64,000 nucleotides of DNA, taken from NCBI GenBank assembly GCA_002943765.1, contig PQWQ01000046.1:1-64000 (forward strand), written 5' to 3'. The notes under the pieces are model-generated. The model searched no databases. It had not been told where the DNA came from and saw nothing but the letters and a program-made list of their open reading frames with translations. A program made the position numbers and the translations under genes. Each line of letters opens with the position of its first letter. Position 1 is the stretch's first letter. Source of the DNA: Psoroptes ovis (Eukaryota > Arthropoda > Arachnida > Sarcoptiformes > Psoroptidae). Shown here one piece after another: positions 1-12,941 of this stretch.

Positions 1-2025
1 TTTCAAAAATTTTCAAAGGCAATAGTCTTAGATTTTTTCGATTTTTTCAAAAATTTTCAGGAAAAGATTTTTGAAACGATGGATAGCCTTAGATTTTTTC
101 GATTTTTTCAAAAATTTTTGACGATGGATAGCCTTAGATTTTTTCGATTTTTTTCAAAAATTTTCAAAGGCAATAGTCTTAGATTTTTTCGATTTTTTCA
201 AAAATTTTCAAAGGCAATAGTCTTAGATTTTTTCGATTTTTTCAAAAATTTTCACGATGGATAGCCTTAGATTTTTTCGATTTTTTCAAAAATTTCCAAA
301 GGCAATAGTCTTAGATTTTTTCGATTTTTTCAGAAATTTTGACGATGGATAGCCTTCGATTTTTTCGATTTTTTCAAAAATTTTCAAAGGCAATAGTCTT
401 AGATTTTTTCGATTTTTTCAAAAATTTTCAAAGGCAATAGTCTTAGATTTTTTCGATTTTTCCAAAAATTTTCACGATGGATAGCCTTAGATTTTTTCGA
501 TTTTTCCAAAAATTTTCACGATGGATAGCCTTAGATTTTTTCGATTTTTTCAAAAATTTTCACGATGGATAGCCTTAGATTTTTTCGATTTTTTGAAAAA
601 TTTTCAAAGGCAATAGTAAGGCAATTTTTTCGAAAAAATCAAAGGCTATCCACTGCCATCTTTTTTCAAAAAAATCTAAGGCTATCCACTGCCATCTTTT
701 TTCAAAAAAATCAAAGGCAATAGTAAGGCGATTTTTTCGATTTTTTGAAAGATTTTGACGATGGATAGCCTTAGATTTTTTCGATTTTTTGCAAAATTTT
801 CAAAGGCAATAGTCTTAGATTTTTTCGATTTTTTCAAAAATTTTCAAAGGCAATAGCCTTAGATTTTTTCGATTTTTCCAAAAATTTTCACGATGGATAG
901 CCTTAGATTTTTTCGATTTTTTGAAAAATTTTCAAAGGCAATAGTCTTAGATTTTTTCGATTTTTTCAAAAATTTTCAAAGGCAATAGTCTTAGATTTTT
1001 TCGATTTTTTCAAAAATTTTCAAAGGCAATAGCCTTAGATTTTTTCGATTTTTCCAAAAATTTTCACGATGGATAGCCTTAGATTTTTTCGATTTTTCCA
1101 AAAATTTTCACGATGGATAGCCTTAGATTTTTTCGATTTTTTCAAAAATTTTCACGATGGATAGCCTTAGATTTTTTCGATTTTTTCAAAAATTTTCACG
1201 ATGGATAGCCTTAGATTTTTTCGATTTTTTCAAAAATTTTGACGATGGATAGCCTTAGATTTTTTCGATTTTTTCAAAAATTTTCACGATGGATAGCCTT
1301 AGATTTTTTCGATTTTTTCAAAAATTTTCACGATGGATAGCCTTAGATTTTTTCGATTTTTTCAAAAATTTTCAAAGGCAATAGTCTTAGATTTTTTCGA
1401 TTTTTTCAAAAATTTTCACGATGGATAGCCTTAGATTTTTTCGATTTTTTCAAAAATTTTGACGATGGATAGCCTTAGATTTTTTCGATTTTTTCAAAAA
1501 TTTTAACGATGGATAGCCTTCGATTTTTTCGATTTTTTCAAAAATTTTCACGATGGATAGCCTTAGATTTTTTCGATTTTTTCAAAAATTTTCAAAGGCA
1601 ATAGTCTTAGATTTTTTCGATTTTTTGAAAAATTTTGACGATGGATAGCCTTCGATTTTTTCGATTTTTTCAAAAATTTTCTAAGGCAATAGTCTTAGAT
1701 TTTTTCGATTTTTTCAAAAATTTTGACGATGGATAGTCTTAGATTTTTTCGATTTTTTCAAAAATTTTGACGATGGATAGCCTTAGATTTTTTCGATTTT
1801 TTCAAAAATTTTCACGATGGATAGCCTTAGATTTTTTCGATTTTTTCAAAAATTTTCAAAGGCAATAGTCTTAGATTTTTTCGATTTTTTCAAAAATTTT
1901 CAAAGGCAATAGTCTTAGATTTTTTCGATTTCTTGAAAAATTTTGACGATGGATAGCCTTAGCGATTTTTTTCGAAAAAATCAAAGGCTATAGTAAGGCC
2001 TTTTTTTCAAAAAAAAATCAAACTG
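1..2025. repeat. 44-bp satellite / minisatellite array
   Basis: About 45 head-to-tail copies of a 44-bp unit, continuing past the left edge. Each unit has a constant body (TTAGATTTTTTCGATTTTTT, then CAAAAATTTTC) and a 13-bp header of one of two kinds: AAAGGCAATAGTC or ACGATGGATAGCC. The headers are mixed irregularly along the array. Around 607-740 and at the right end (about 1960-2010) units appear in reverse orientation, producing small palindromes such as GATTTTTTCGAAAAAATC. Because 44 is not a multiple of 3, the short open frame at 79-264 is a by-product of the repeat and not a gene. The array stops about 50 bp from the stop codon of the AMP deaminase gene. Confidence 0.95.
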
Positions 2026-2072
2026 AAAATGGATCTTGTGATTCTCAAAATGTTAAAATCAATATTTTATTT

Positions 2073-4938
2073 TCAAATTAATTGTTTGTGCGTAACGAAT
2101 GATTTATTTGAATCTCCAGCTTTATCCGATGATGATAATCTAGTTTTTTGTTTATCCCAATTCTTATCATCGGATCTAATATGGTCTAATTCATCTAAAA
2201 GTGTTTCATAGCGGTACGACACCCTTATGCTTGGTAAATTTGTTCGTTGTATGTCGTTTCCTTCAACTCCTTCACGCTGATAATTGGCACCGATCCAATG
2301 TTGTTTAAATTCGACTGGAAAGCCTGACATTAGAACGGAATTACGGGCCAATTCACTCATGTCACAGCTGCTCAATTTCCAAACTTGAGCAGCGATCGAA
2401 TATTCTTCCATTAGTGGTTCCTAAATAATCAAAAAAATTGAATTGATTTAAATATTTTAAGATTCAAATTCGAAATACCTTTGTGAAATGAAATTGTAGC
2501 GGATCATCAGTTGATAACGAAACGCATAGCCCACGTGAAGCGAATTCTGGCAAAGGATTTCGATGATAATTTAAAAACAATGAATTATTAGACAATGGTG
2601 ACATAGCGATGCCGATTTGAGTTAAATAATATAAATATTGCAATACAGGTACTTTTCGCAATAAAAGACCATGACTAATGTTTTCGGCCAATAAAAATCC
2701 ACCGATCAAATGTTGAATATTGCCAGCTTCACCACAATGTGGTCGCAATACAAATGTATTGAATCCTCGTTCTTTTCGAAAATTATTCAAAATGACCATA
2801 TTGGCATATAAATAATATAAATAGTAATTACTAATAGTAAATTATATACAAATTAATTAATTAATTCATTCATTATTTAATTAAAAGAAATAGAGATCAC
2901 TCACTATGGTGGATTTTCTTCATGGTTCCATTTGTTTGGCAACAAAATTTCTTTGTCAAACATTGGATTTTCATGTTTCGATTCATCATCGACCGAATCG
3001 AATCCGGTAACATAATGTAAAAATACATGCAATTCTGGATGTGAATTAGGATTATTTGTTACTTCAAACAATGGCATGAATATATTTTCCAACATTTGTT
3101 CAAAATTTTCAAGAATTTTGTTAGCTCGGAATACATCGCTATATGTGAAAATTAGATAGACATTGAAATAATCAAATATATCAAAAAATAATAATCAGGT
3201 ATAGGTCACTTACTAAAGCCTAGGAATTTGAATAATCCAACGTACTGTATCCGAATAAACATTATTGGTCAACGCCCATTTGGCTAAATTATCCCATTCG
3301 CTTGGATTTCGTCCATAAATCGATAAACGTAATTCAGCTTGTTGATATTTTGATTCTTCTAGATCAGCCATTACTTCTTTAAGAATTTCAGCAAAATAAA
3401 CTCCTTTAATATAATTATCTGTTTTCAAAAATATTTCTCTTAATCTTGATTCACCAATAGGATTATATTTGGCATTAAATTTATCGAAACGATGAAATGT
3501 ATTACGATCGGCATGTACATCCAACATATCGACACTTAAATCATAACTGGTCAAATTCAATGAATCAAACACTTGTTCTAATGTCAATGGTTTACCATTT
3601 TCCAAACAAACATAATCATTTCGTCGTGTTTTAATTGTTTTCTTAATGAAACGTAACAAATGTTTTTGATTCATACATGATGCAGCATGAATATGTGTAT
3701 CCACTTTTCTTGTATTATAAAAATCTCTATGCGGTACAGCTTTTTGCGAACGTAATTCATTCATTTCATTTAGCAAAACATGTAAATGATATTTATATGT
3801 TAAATATGCTAATCGTTTATAGCAATGTGATTTCAATGGACCATCAGTAATAATATTTGACATGAATTTCATATCTTCAATGAAATTATTGAATGCTCTG
3901 ACATGATAAGCGCCTATAATGAACAGGGTAGATAAACAATTGATTGATTGTAATCAATGAAAAAAAAAATGATCAAAAACCTTTTTGCTTTTCAAAATCT
4001 TCATTGGTTTTATATACATTAATAACACCATCTTTAATTTTAATTATACAATTTAAATCCTCTGGTATTTTAATATTCCATGGATCAGCAATCACAGGTG
4101 GTTCATCATGATTGGCTAAATATTTAATTTGAAGAAATGTTTAATGTTTTTCAATCGAAAAATTCAAATATTTGAATTTAAATCAATCAATATGAAACCA
4201 ACCTAATTCTGGTTGAACATTAGATTTATATGAACGATGTAATACACGTTTAGCCATTTCAGGAAATGATTGAAATGCTTCATTCATATATGTTTCTCGT
4301 AAACGCATTGCTTTACGCAATGATTGATATATTTTTGGATCTTCAGCCTAATTAGCCAAAGACATAATTAATTAATTAATTAAACACAGATTGATTAATC
4401 AAAGTCAATTGACTTACTCCGATTGAATTTTCACCAGAAATATAAACACGTTGAAAATCTAATTGATTCAAAATTAATGAAGTGGTGATCGGTAAAGTCG
4501 ATGCACAAACTGCTGTTTCGATTGATTCTGCATGTTGAACACCCAGAACTTCATTATTGGAAGCTTCTAAGCGATCACAGAAAGAGATGACATTATTATT
4601 ATTATTTGTATATTTGAGTATTGATTTTCTTACTAACTTTCATCATCATGTGTAGCACGTTCTTCTAATTCTTTCAACACAATTTGTTGTGCCAATTGTT
4701 GAGCAGCGATTTTTTTCTGTTCTTCCAGCTCAATCGGATAATGTGGTACAGTATATGGTGCAGATATCTCCTTTACACCACCTAATTCACTATGATTCGA
4801 TATATCTCTCGGTATTGATGATGATATCATGGCTGCAGCAACTTCATCATCTTCTTCAATTTCATCAGCATCTAATGTGGTCACTTTCTTAATGATTTGC
4901 TGTTCTTTATTCAATTCATTGTTAACCAATCGATCCAT
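2073..4938 (-). CDS. AMPD2: AMP deaminase (AMPD), 8 coding exons, complete
   Basis: AMP deaminase converts AMP to IMP and ammonia in the cytosolic purine nucleotide cycle. Joined coding exons: 4938-4638, 4566-4418, 4347-4203, 4115-3981, 3913-3214, 3138-2905, 2830-2479 and 2420-2073. They join in frame to about 787 residues, typical of the family. Visible landmarks are the metal-binding HIHAASCMNQKHL (His about 317 and 319), RPHCGEAG near 584, and SLSTDDPLQFHFTK near 659-672, all diagnostic of the adenosine/AMP deaminase superfamily. The N-terminal PYTVPHYPIE segment is also family-typical. A strong donor (CATTG/GTAAGT, exon edge 5243) upstream on the same strand suggests a 5' UTR exon. An AATAAA begins 2 nt past the stop, so the 3' UTR must be very short before the satellite. 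AMPD2 versus AMPD1/3 orthology is not resolvable; arthropods usually have one gene. Confidence 0.93.
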
Positions 4939-6215
4939 TTTTGTTGTTTCATGTATCAGATTTATTGCTTTTTTAGGGATTGCGACAAATGAATAAATGA
5001 TTTATCTTTGAAAAAATATTATTTTGATTTGATTGAAATCGATATATTGCCAAGTTGAAGTTTGTTTTTCAGATTTAATCAATCAAATATCATATTACAC
5101 TACTTGAATTGATTATTGATTATTGATTTTTTTGGTTCGATTTATTTATCAATTTCTAATATAAAGGGGAAAACAAAGAAAAACATTTTCTTAAAACACA
5201 AAAATTTATCTTAAAATTATCAAAGAAAAATAAAACACTTACCAATGACACTGAAATAAGAAAGACGAATTAAGAAATAAACAATTTTCAATATAAATGA
5301 ATTTCAAAAACAAAAACTCATTCGAAATTGATCACATTCGAAGTATTGAACTGAAATTCGAATTGAATGAAACCAAATTCATTCAATCGTATATTCACAA
5401 TCGAAAAACACTACTTTTCAATTGATTTGAATATTATTATTATGAAATGGTTATTAGATTTGAAGAATTTCAATTATTATTTTGATTATTTTCATTAAAA
5501 AAATAAATTTGATTTAATTTTAAATGTAAATAAATAAGAAAAATAACGGTCAATATTAATGTTTGTTTTTGTTATTATTATGAAGATAAAATAAAATAAA
5601 TAAAAATTTGATGATTAAAAATATATCAAACAAACAAACAAACAAAATAATAAGAAAGAAGTGGCAATTAATGCTGCTTTTTTTTTATTTTGTAATGATG
5701 ATGATGATGACTATGAACAACAAATTCTTCAGCGCACACTCTCTTCAACGAAATGATGATTGAACAAGTTGTAAATGTTGAAATTAATCAGTCAAACAAA
5801 TAAATGAAATAAAACAAATAGTCATTTTTGTGAACATGAATTCTTTGTCGAATTTAATTCAAAGAAATTTAATTCATCTCATTTATTCAAATGCTATGTG
5901 AATTTACACTTTAAGAAAATAGCTACTGCTGCTAATATAAACACTGCCAAAAAATGAATTGAATGAAACTCATAATAAATCATTGTGGCAATATTATCAT
6001 CATCAAATGATTAATCATAATAAAATAACTGAAATTTGGAAGAAATCTATGAAATTGATAAACTATGCTTGATCAGAGTTTGTTTATTTTTCATTGAATG
6101 ATATATGGAAAAATCGAATGATATTTGATTATGATTGAAAACTTACTTTGGAACTGATTGGTTAAATGATTCCATCGATCGATCAAATGATTATCAAATC
6201 AAATTAAATAAATTA
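4939..6215. other. Intergenic, AMPD 5' region
   Basis: No coding sequence is recognisable. The stretch is AT-rich with short CAAA repeats (about 5625-5646) and probably holds the AMPD promoter and a 5' UTR exon ending at 5243 on the minus strand. Confidence 0.5.
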
Positions 6216-6295
6216 TTAGGTTGTCCGCGAAGTTTTTGCCGATTATATCAGCAGAAATTATGAGAAAATCGACAAGAACTTATCGGACAATCTAA
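6216..6295. mobile_element. ~80-bp palindromic mariner-like MITE, copy 1
   Basis: The inverted arms begin TTAGGTTGTCCGCGAAGTTT and end in the imperfect complement (TTATCGGACAATCTAA). The left arm is of the CCG subtype. A TA lies at the left edge; the right TA is degenerate. It sits just downstream of the MTFMT 3' end. Confidence 0.85.
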
Positions 6296-6411
6296 ATAAA
6301 TAAATTTTCGATTCATTTGTATGAATTATTTTCATTTATTTATTTACAAAGGATAAACTTATTGATTAATTAAATCAATGAACTAGATTCTGATATTGGT
6401 TGCTTCATAGG

Positions 6412-7737
6412 TCATAGAATTCGTTGTTTAATCATATCAATTTGATCAAGATTAAACATACCATTCATACCGATTTTACCAACAATCAAATATGGACGTA
6501 GCCCTTGATTATTAGCTTTAAATTCTTTGCAAATCGGCCGTATAAATGTATTCGAAAAGCCTAATGCCGACATTTTACGTCTTCCTTTTAGGGTTAAACT
6601 TCGAAAAGCAGACCATGTTTCATTTGCTGATGCTATGCAAAGAATATGTCGTTTCTTATGATAATATATTAATCCAGGCAAATGTTCATAATGGCCTTGG
6701 CCAGCTAATACAGATATATTCAAACGATTTACTAGATCAGGATCGAGTATATCACTCAAACGTAATTGTGTACCATCAATCCAATTCGTATACACATCAA
6801 TTGTTCCATCGAATGCACGAAAACGACGATCTACTTCATATGAATTCATTGTTGTCCAATCAATTTCACCATCTGTCGCTTTTAATTTTGGTGCTGCGTG
6901 TAAATCAAAAGAAAAATAACTTATTCCATATGCTGAAAACCTTTCAATGCAAAAAAAAAACTCTAACCATAGCTTACACCTTCTTCGGGCTGTTTTCGAA
7001 TATTTGACAAACATTCATCAAGATTTTCAATGCATTCCCATAACTGAAATTAGAAAAAATTCATTGAAAGAATGATCAAAAACAATTGATTAAAAACTTA
7101 CTAATTGAGCACCGATTGGAGCCATAACTTGCTTCAATTGCTTTGCCGATATTCTATGTACAATTTCAATGGATTTTTGTGCCAATATTTCACCGACATC
7201 AAAACGATCTGGATGAATTTTCATAATGGTTACACCAGTGATAGTATCACCGTTGAGAATAGAATGTTGAATGGGTGATGCACCTCGCCATCTAGGCAAT
7301 AATGATCCATGAATATTCCAAATGCCATAACGGCATGCATCAATTGCATTCGATGGTATCAAACGGCCAAATGATGATACGACACCAATATCGAATCGTT
7401 CATCAGGCATCAAATGATTTTCAAATAATCTAAATGGTAAATTTGATTTACGACAATACAAACTGACTGGATTATTGTATTTTGTTGTAATTATTTGTAA
7501 ATTTTTAACAATCGTTGATGATGATGATAATTCTGGATGCATTAATTTTCTATGCAACAATTCAAGACTAGCAATACTAAAATCATCTGAACCATAAAAT
7601 AAAATTGATAATTCTTTGTGATTCGATGATGATGATGAACAATATCTGGAAGCAGTAAATGCATTAATTTTACATCTATTCGATTTGATCATCATCAACA
7701 ATATTGTTGATGATAATGATAATATTTTCATTGTCAT
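6412..7737 (-). CDS. MTFMT: Mitochondrial methionyl-tRNA formyltransferase, 3 exons
   Basis: Formylates Met-tRNA with 10-formyl-THF for mitochondrial translation initiation. Exons 7737-7102, 7043-6968 and 6893-6412 join in frame to 397 residues (human about 389). An N-terminal Ser/Arg/Ile-rich stretch without acidic residues fits a mitochondrial targeting peptide. The catalytic signature NIHGSLLPRWRGASP lies at about 141-155 (Asn and His of the NxH pair), with the conserved Asp of DRFDVGEI at about 180. Exon 2 carries the linker ending EEGVSY and exon 3 resumes APKLKATDG, the typical join between the transferase and C-terminal OB-fold domains. The second intron (donor GTTAGA, 74 nt) is open in another frame and could mislead a gene finder. 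A second Met two codons in is an alternative start. Confidence 0.92.
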
Positions 7738-8533
7738 TCATTATTCATAAATATTCGGATTATTATTTCACAGTATTTGCTTCATCGAATTTATGTGTTT
7801 CATTGAAATGTTGATTTCAATACATTTGAACAAGTAATCCGGCGAGAAAAATCCATTTTCTATAATCATAACCTTGTATCAACCACAAATTCAATCGTAA
7901 ATCACATGTGTTCAAAATGAAAAACAAACAAACACAGACATATGTGTGAAAAACCAAAACAAAACAAATAACCGTTCACATAGGATGTGTCAAAATTTTT
8001 TCCATGAAAACTTGGATTTGCGAATCTTTTCCCGAATCCCGAACAATCAATCTGATTGGAAAATTATCGGCCAAAGCAAATGAATACCACTATTATGAAA
8101 TGTAAATGCATTTTTCTTTGTATCCGATTAATCTGTGAAATATGTAAATGTTGCTTTTTTTCGGTAAATAGTTACTGGCTACTTATTAGTTTCAATTGCA
8201 ATGATTATGACTATGATTTCCTGACAAACTATAGTCACAAAAAAAAAACAAAACGACAAACAAATAATTAATTTAGTGATAATAAATAATCATAAAACAG
8301 AACAGCATTATTTGACATTGACAATTACTGGCATTTTTCTGATAATGAACTTGAAATTCATTTAAAATCCATTATCATTTTGAAGGATATTCCTTCCTTT
8401 CATAGATTAACTATTGGTACATTTTCAAAATTATTTGAATAATTTTGAAAATGATTAACTACATATATTCATTTTAAATACAATTATTTTTCAAGCGAGA
8501 GCCATAAACGAAAATATTGAATGAGGTAATTAT

Positions 8534-8610
8534 TTAGGTTGTCCGATAAGTTTTCGCCGATTTTCTCATAATTCCCAGCCAAAATAATCGGCAAAAACTT
8601 TTCGGATTAA
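8534..8610. mobile_element. Palindromic mariner-like MITE, copy 2
   Basis: The left arm TTAGGTTGTCCGATAAGTTT is intact. The right arm is decayed after CGGCAAAAACTTTTCGGA, with the terminal ACAACC lost. An older or damaged copy. Confidence 0.75.
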
Positions 8611-10063
8611 TTTATGATCAGCAATCAGAATCAAATCAAATGATTTGGATTTTTTCTTTTTAAAGGTCAATTCCATTTTTTTTTATTTTCTTCGAAAATA
8701 CTTCCTACAAAATAATACCTATGGTAAATGGAAACGCGAAACGAAATAAAAAAAACAACAAAAACACTTTGTTGATTGGAATTGAATTGAATATTTTTTG
8801 CAAATGTTTATGTATTGAGAAAAAAACCTTGATTTGATTCAAGGTTTGTTTTTCATTTATATATTTTTTCTCTTAGTTTATTTCATTTTATATTGAAAAA
8901 CCACGCATTTTTCAATCAATTTTTGCTTTTTGAATTTTGAATTTTTCATTGTCATCATCAAAACGTCATATGAAAAATGAACATCAAAAAATTATTTGCA
9001 TACATTCACATTTAATGACTGATCACAATTCATATGGTATTCAATTTTGTCAATATTTTTTTTTAAGTAACGGTATCAAATATTTGAAAATAAAATGATC
9101 ATTATTGTTGTTTGATGCTTGTGCTGCGCTTGTACAAATATCTAAATTTTTTTAAATGACAAATACAAATCTATGAACACAAAAAAAATTAATTTTAAAT
9201 GATTCAAAAAAAAATTCAAAATTCAAGGATATTATTTTTGTAAATAATTCAAGGAATTGAATGTTTGAATTGATTGAATCGTTTCGATTAATTTTCATTT
9301 GCAATGAACTTGACTTTGAAAAATGAATAATGAAAATATCAGCAGTAGTAATATTATTAATATTTATAATCATTGGTTGGTTGATTGGGATATTTTTGTA
9401 TTAAATTTGATTATTATTATTACTCTTTTTTCCTTTTAATTCATTCGAAATTCAAAGCTAAAGCTGTTTATTATGATGTAGTGGCCTTCAAAAAAAAAAC
9501 TTTCATTGAATTGAGAAAATAATAAATAAATGAAACAAAATTAATACCATTTTCATAAATAATAATAGCCATCAAATCTACTACCGTTTTATCACATTTT
9601 CCGTTTTCTTGAAATTAAATTTAAAATAATTGTAATCACAATCTTGGAATGATTAAACAGACAAAAAACAATTTGATCCGATATTTGATTATTTTGAATA
9701 TCATTTTTGGGCATTTTCTCATGTTTTTTGATTCATTTATGGTAAATTTTCCATTCATCAATCATTTATCAAATTATATCAAACAAAAATTATTTGAAAT
9801 TGAATACTATTTCTCATTTTCAAACTCTCAAATATCGATCATGCAATTTCGGTAGGAAAAAACTGGGGTGTTCATTTGATTAACAAACAAACAGTGATTA
9901 TGACGAATTGATTTTAGGAAAAAGTTCAAAATCTACCAAAATGTATCAAGGGTAAAAATCACCACATTCGAAATGAGGAGATAATCAAAAATCATTTGAT
10001 TGAATATCAATGATTATGATTTGTTTATTGATTTAATGGGTTTGTGTTTATAAATTTTAAATA

Positions 10064-10143
10064 TCAGATTGTCCCATAAGTTCTTGCCGTTTTTCGAATA
10101 AAAAAAAATTTAAAAAACGGCAAGAACTTATGGGACAACCTAA
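10064..10143. mobile_element. Palindromic mariner-like MITE, copy 3
   Basis: Near-perfect inverted repeat of the CCCATAAGTTCTTGCCG subtype, flanked by TA on both sides. The arms are separated by a short A/T spacer. Confidence 0.9.
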
Positions 10144-10311
10144 TATTTAATCAATTCAATTCAATCGATTGATACATAAATTCATCGAGAAACCAAACAA
10201 CAATAAGTCATGAGATGAAATTTTCCAATTTTATATAAAATGACAGACCTTTAGAATATATAATAGAATTTTTCCGGTACTTGTCAAATAAAGAGGACAT
10301 TTGACAGTGTA

Positions 10312-10348
<37 letters not shown>

Positions 10349-11019
10349 GTTATGATCATAATTAAGGCATAAAATAAATTTAGGTTGAATATGATAAATG
10401 ATTATTTTTTTCAAAAATAATTATCAAAAAAGAATCAGATTATTGTTTATTTATACGCAAACAATTATCGTAATGTAATAAGAGTTCAAAGTCGAATCGA
10501 TGCCAAAATTTAAAGCCAGAAGCACGTAATAATTTAAATTCGTAAGGGGAAGATGATCGTTTGTCAAATTTAATGCGTGAGTTAATCAAAATTTATAACC
10601 CTTAAAAAAATGACAAAACAAGAAAAAAGATATTCTGGCCTGGAATCAAAATTTTCAATTATGGTGAAAAATAATGATGATGATATAATTATGGGGAATG
10701 TGGAGAAAAAAATTCCATTTAAATTTTAAAATTTTAGACATTTTTCTTTTTTTTCGCGGGTTATAGTTATTTTAAAACCCAAAAAAGTTTGGCAGAAAAA
10801 AAATACACATTCAACACTAATCCGATTTTAGGCCGTCTAAATCTTATGAATAATAAATAAATCTAATTTATGCGAATGAATGAATTTATGATGAACAAGA
10901 TACAACATTTGATAAATTATCATTTTGACTCATAGACAAGTAATGAATGAATATTTGTATGGTATTATAATGACATGATGAATCAATTTAAAAATAAATC
11001 AATGATTTATTTAAAAATA

Positions 11020-11099
11020 TTAAGTTGTCCGGAGAGTTTTTGCCGATCATATCGTAGAAAATAATTAAAAAATCGACAAAAACTTTTCGTACAGCCTAA
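11020..11099. mobile_element. Palindromic mariner-like MITE, copy 4
   Basis: CCG subtype with a GATCATATCGTAGAAAA centre. TA flanks at 11018-11019 and 11100-11101. The right arm carries substitutions (TTCGTACAGCCTAA). Confidence 0.85.
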
Positions 11100-11326
11100 T
11101 ATAAAATATAATAGTAAAGATATGATTTTCACAACCAAGAATCGATTCAATTAGAAATTTTTGACAAGTGAACAATCCGATGAAATCGATTCGGGACCAA
11201 TTAAGAGAATTGGAGAAAATTATGGGAAAAACTTTTCAAATTTCGGTTATTTTGAAACTGAAAATCAGTTTGGAACCATTCCAATTCGTTTTCATTGAAA
11301 ACAAAATTGTTATTTTATACAAAATA

Positions 11327-11406
11327 TTGGACTGTCCCATAAGTTCTTGCCGTTTTTTTGGATTTTTTTCATTTGAAAAACGGCAAGAACTTATGGGACA
11401 ACCTAA
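11327..11406. mobile_element. Palindromic mariner-like MITE, copy 5
   Basis: CCCATAAG subtype. The left end has a substitution (TTGGACTGTCCC); the right end is consensus. TA on each side. Open frames crossing it on both strands encode the same spurious peptide (GCPISSCRF). Confidence 0.9.
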
Positions 11407-12616
11407 TAATACAAAATACACAAAGATTAATATGGAAAAATATTTTTATTTTCTTTTCTTCGAGCAAATTAAAGAAATTTTGGCAAAAAAACTTGTTGTG
11501 TTGTTTTCTTCGATTGTACAAAAATACAAAATTCATTCAAAATTAATAAATGAATGACAGTGACATTAGCATAGATTTTAATTTGTTTATTTATTTACCA
11601 TTTACCATATCACAAACAAACTACGAAATTATGAGAAGACGATACACAAACATTGTCATTCAATAAATTTTTCCTTTTAATGGCAATGTAAGTTTTCATA
11701 TATATTTATTTTCGATGATTATTTTCTAAGAATCAACGAAAAAAAAAAATTATTTTGTTTTCTATTTTGACGACAATCATTTTCTTCATATTCAACAAGA
11801 ACAGTATTGTCATATTGTCGATGATTAGAATCTGGTTTAAAATTTTGTTTTTTTTTTTCGAATGAGGCAAAATTATTTTTGGCTCAAAATCGTGTTCATG
11901 TCATTCAAATATTCAATGTGATTTAAAGTTTTAAGAAAAATAATTATTTTATGGAAAAATTTTGGAGAAAAATTTAAAAGAACATTTGATTTTGAATAAT
12001 TGAATTTTATTGAATCGATTTAAATTGATTCAAATTGATTTAAACATGATTTAATTGCTGCGAATACCAGAATAATAAATGATATGAATACATATTATCA
12101 TGGATTTTTTTTTTCGGTTCCGCATCAAAATTATCAACTGTTGATGATGCGTTTTACACATTAAAAGAGGACATTAGATAAGAGTACAATTTGAGCTAAC
12201 AAAATATTAATTATCTGATAATCTGAAATCAATCAATTTTTAATTAATCAATTAATTGAACCGACAAAAATGATGATGAAAATCTCATGTTTCACACATA
12301 TGTATAATCTATAATCTTTAATCTTCGAGATGTTTTTTTTTTCTTCAAAATTTTAAAAATAAAATTTTTATCCATTCACTCAATGATCACTTTGATTTTA
12401 TCTTTTTATCAAAAAATTTCTAAATTTACATGATAAAAATTGCGGAAATTTTTTTGGAAATATAAAAAACAAAACGGAAACTATACTGGATGATGGTTTT
12501 ATAGAAACTCATCATTGAATGATATACTAAAATTTGATGTTTTTTCTGGTTATGATGATTTTCGAAAGTTTTCCGGCTAAGCATCATTTTTTTTAAAAAT
12601 AAAAACTCGAATAGTA

Positions 12617-12697
12617 TTGGGTTGTCCCATAAGTTTTTGCCGTTTTTTAAAATTTATTTTCATTCGAAAAACGGCAAGAACTTATGGGACAACCTGG
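12617..12697. mobile_element. Palindromic mariner-like MITE, copy 6
   Basis: Near-perfect copy of the CCCATAAG subtype with TTGGG...CCTGG termini, flanked by TA dinucleotides. Confidence 0.92.
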
Positions 12698-12860
12698 TAT
12701 TAATATTATTATTATTTTTTTAAAATTTTCATAAATCGAAAATGTTTATAAAAATAAATAAATGTGACATTTTTATCTTGGCAAAAAAAAAAAAAAAAAA
12801 AACGACAAAATTTACTTTACATTTTTAAAATATTTCATTTTAGAAAGTGATTATTATTAT

Positions 12861-12941
12861 CTAGATTGTCCGCAAAGTTATTGCCGATTATATCGGTAGA
12901 AAATTATTGGAAAATCGGCAAAAACTTTTCGGACAATCTAA
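12861..12941. mobile_element. Palindromic mariner-like MITE, copy 7
   Basis: CCG subtype with an internal GATTATATCGGTAGAAAA centre. It lies only 163 bp from copy 6. Confidence 0.87.

Noticed and set aside
79..264. 61-residue ORF with SLRFFRFF repeats
   Set aside because: It is the 44-bp satellite read through; the unit is not a multiple of three and the frame breaks with every indel.
6894..7014. Extended N-terminus of the last MTFMT exon (MFVKYSKTARRR...)
   Set aside because: This is intron 2 and exon 2 read in another frame; splicing GTTAGA...CGCAG restores the family alignment.
11168..11557. 129-residue ORF and its antisense partner
   Set aside because: Both run through a palindromic MITE. 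The shared peptide GCPISSCRF recurs at other MITE copies (45355-45543, 50479-50814), so it is translated repeat, not a gene.
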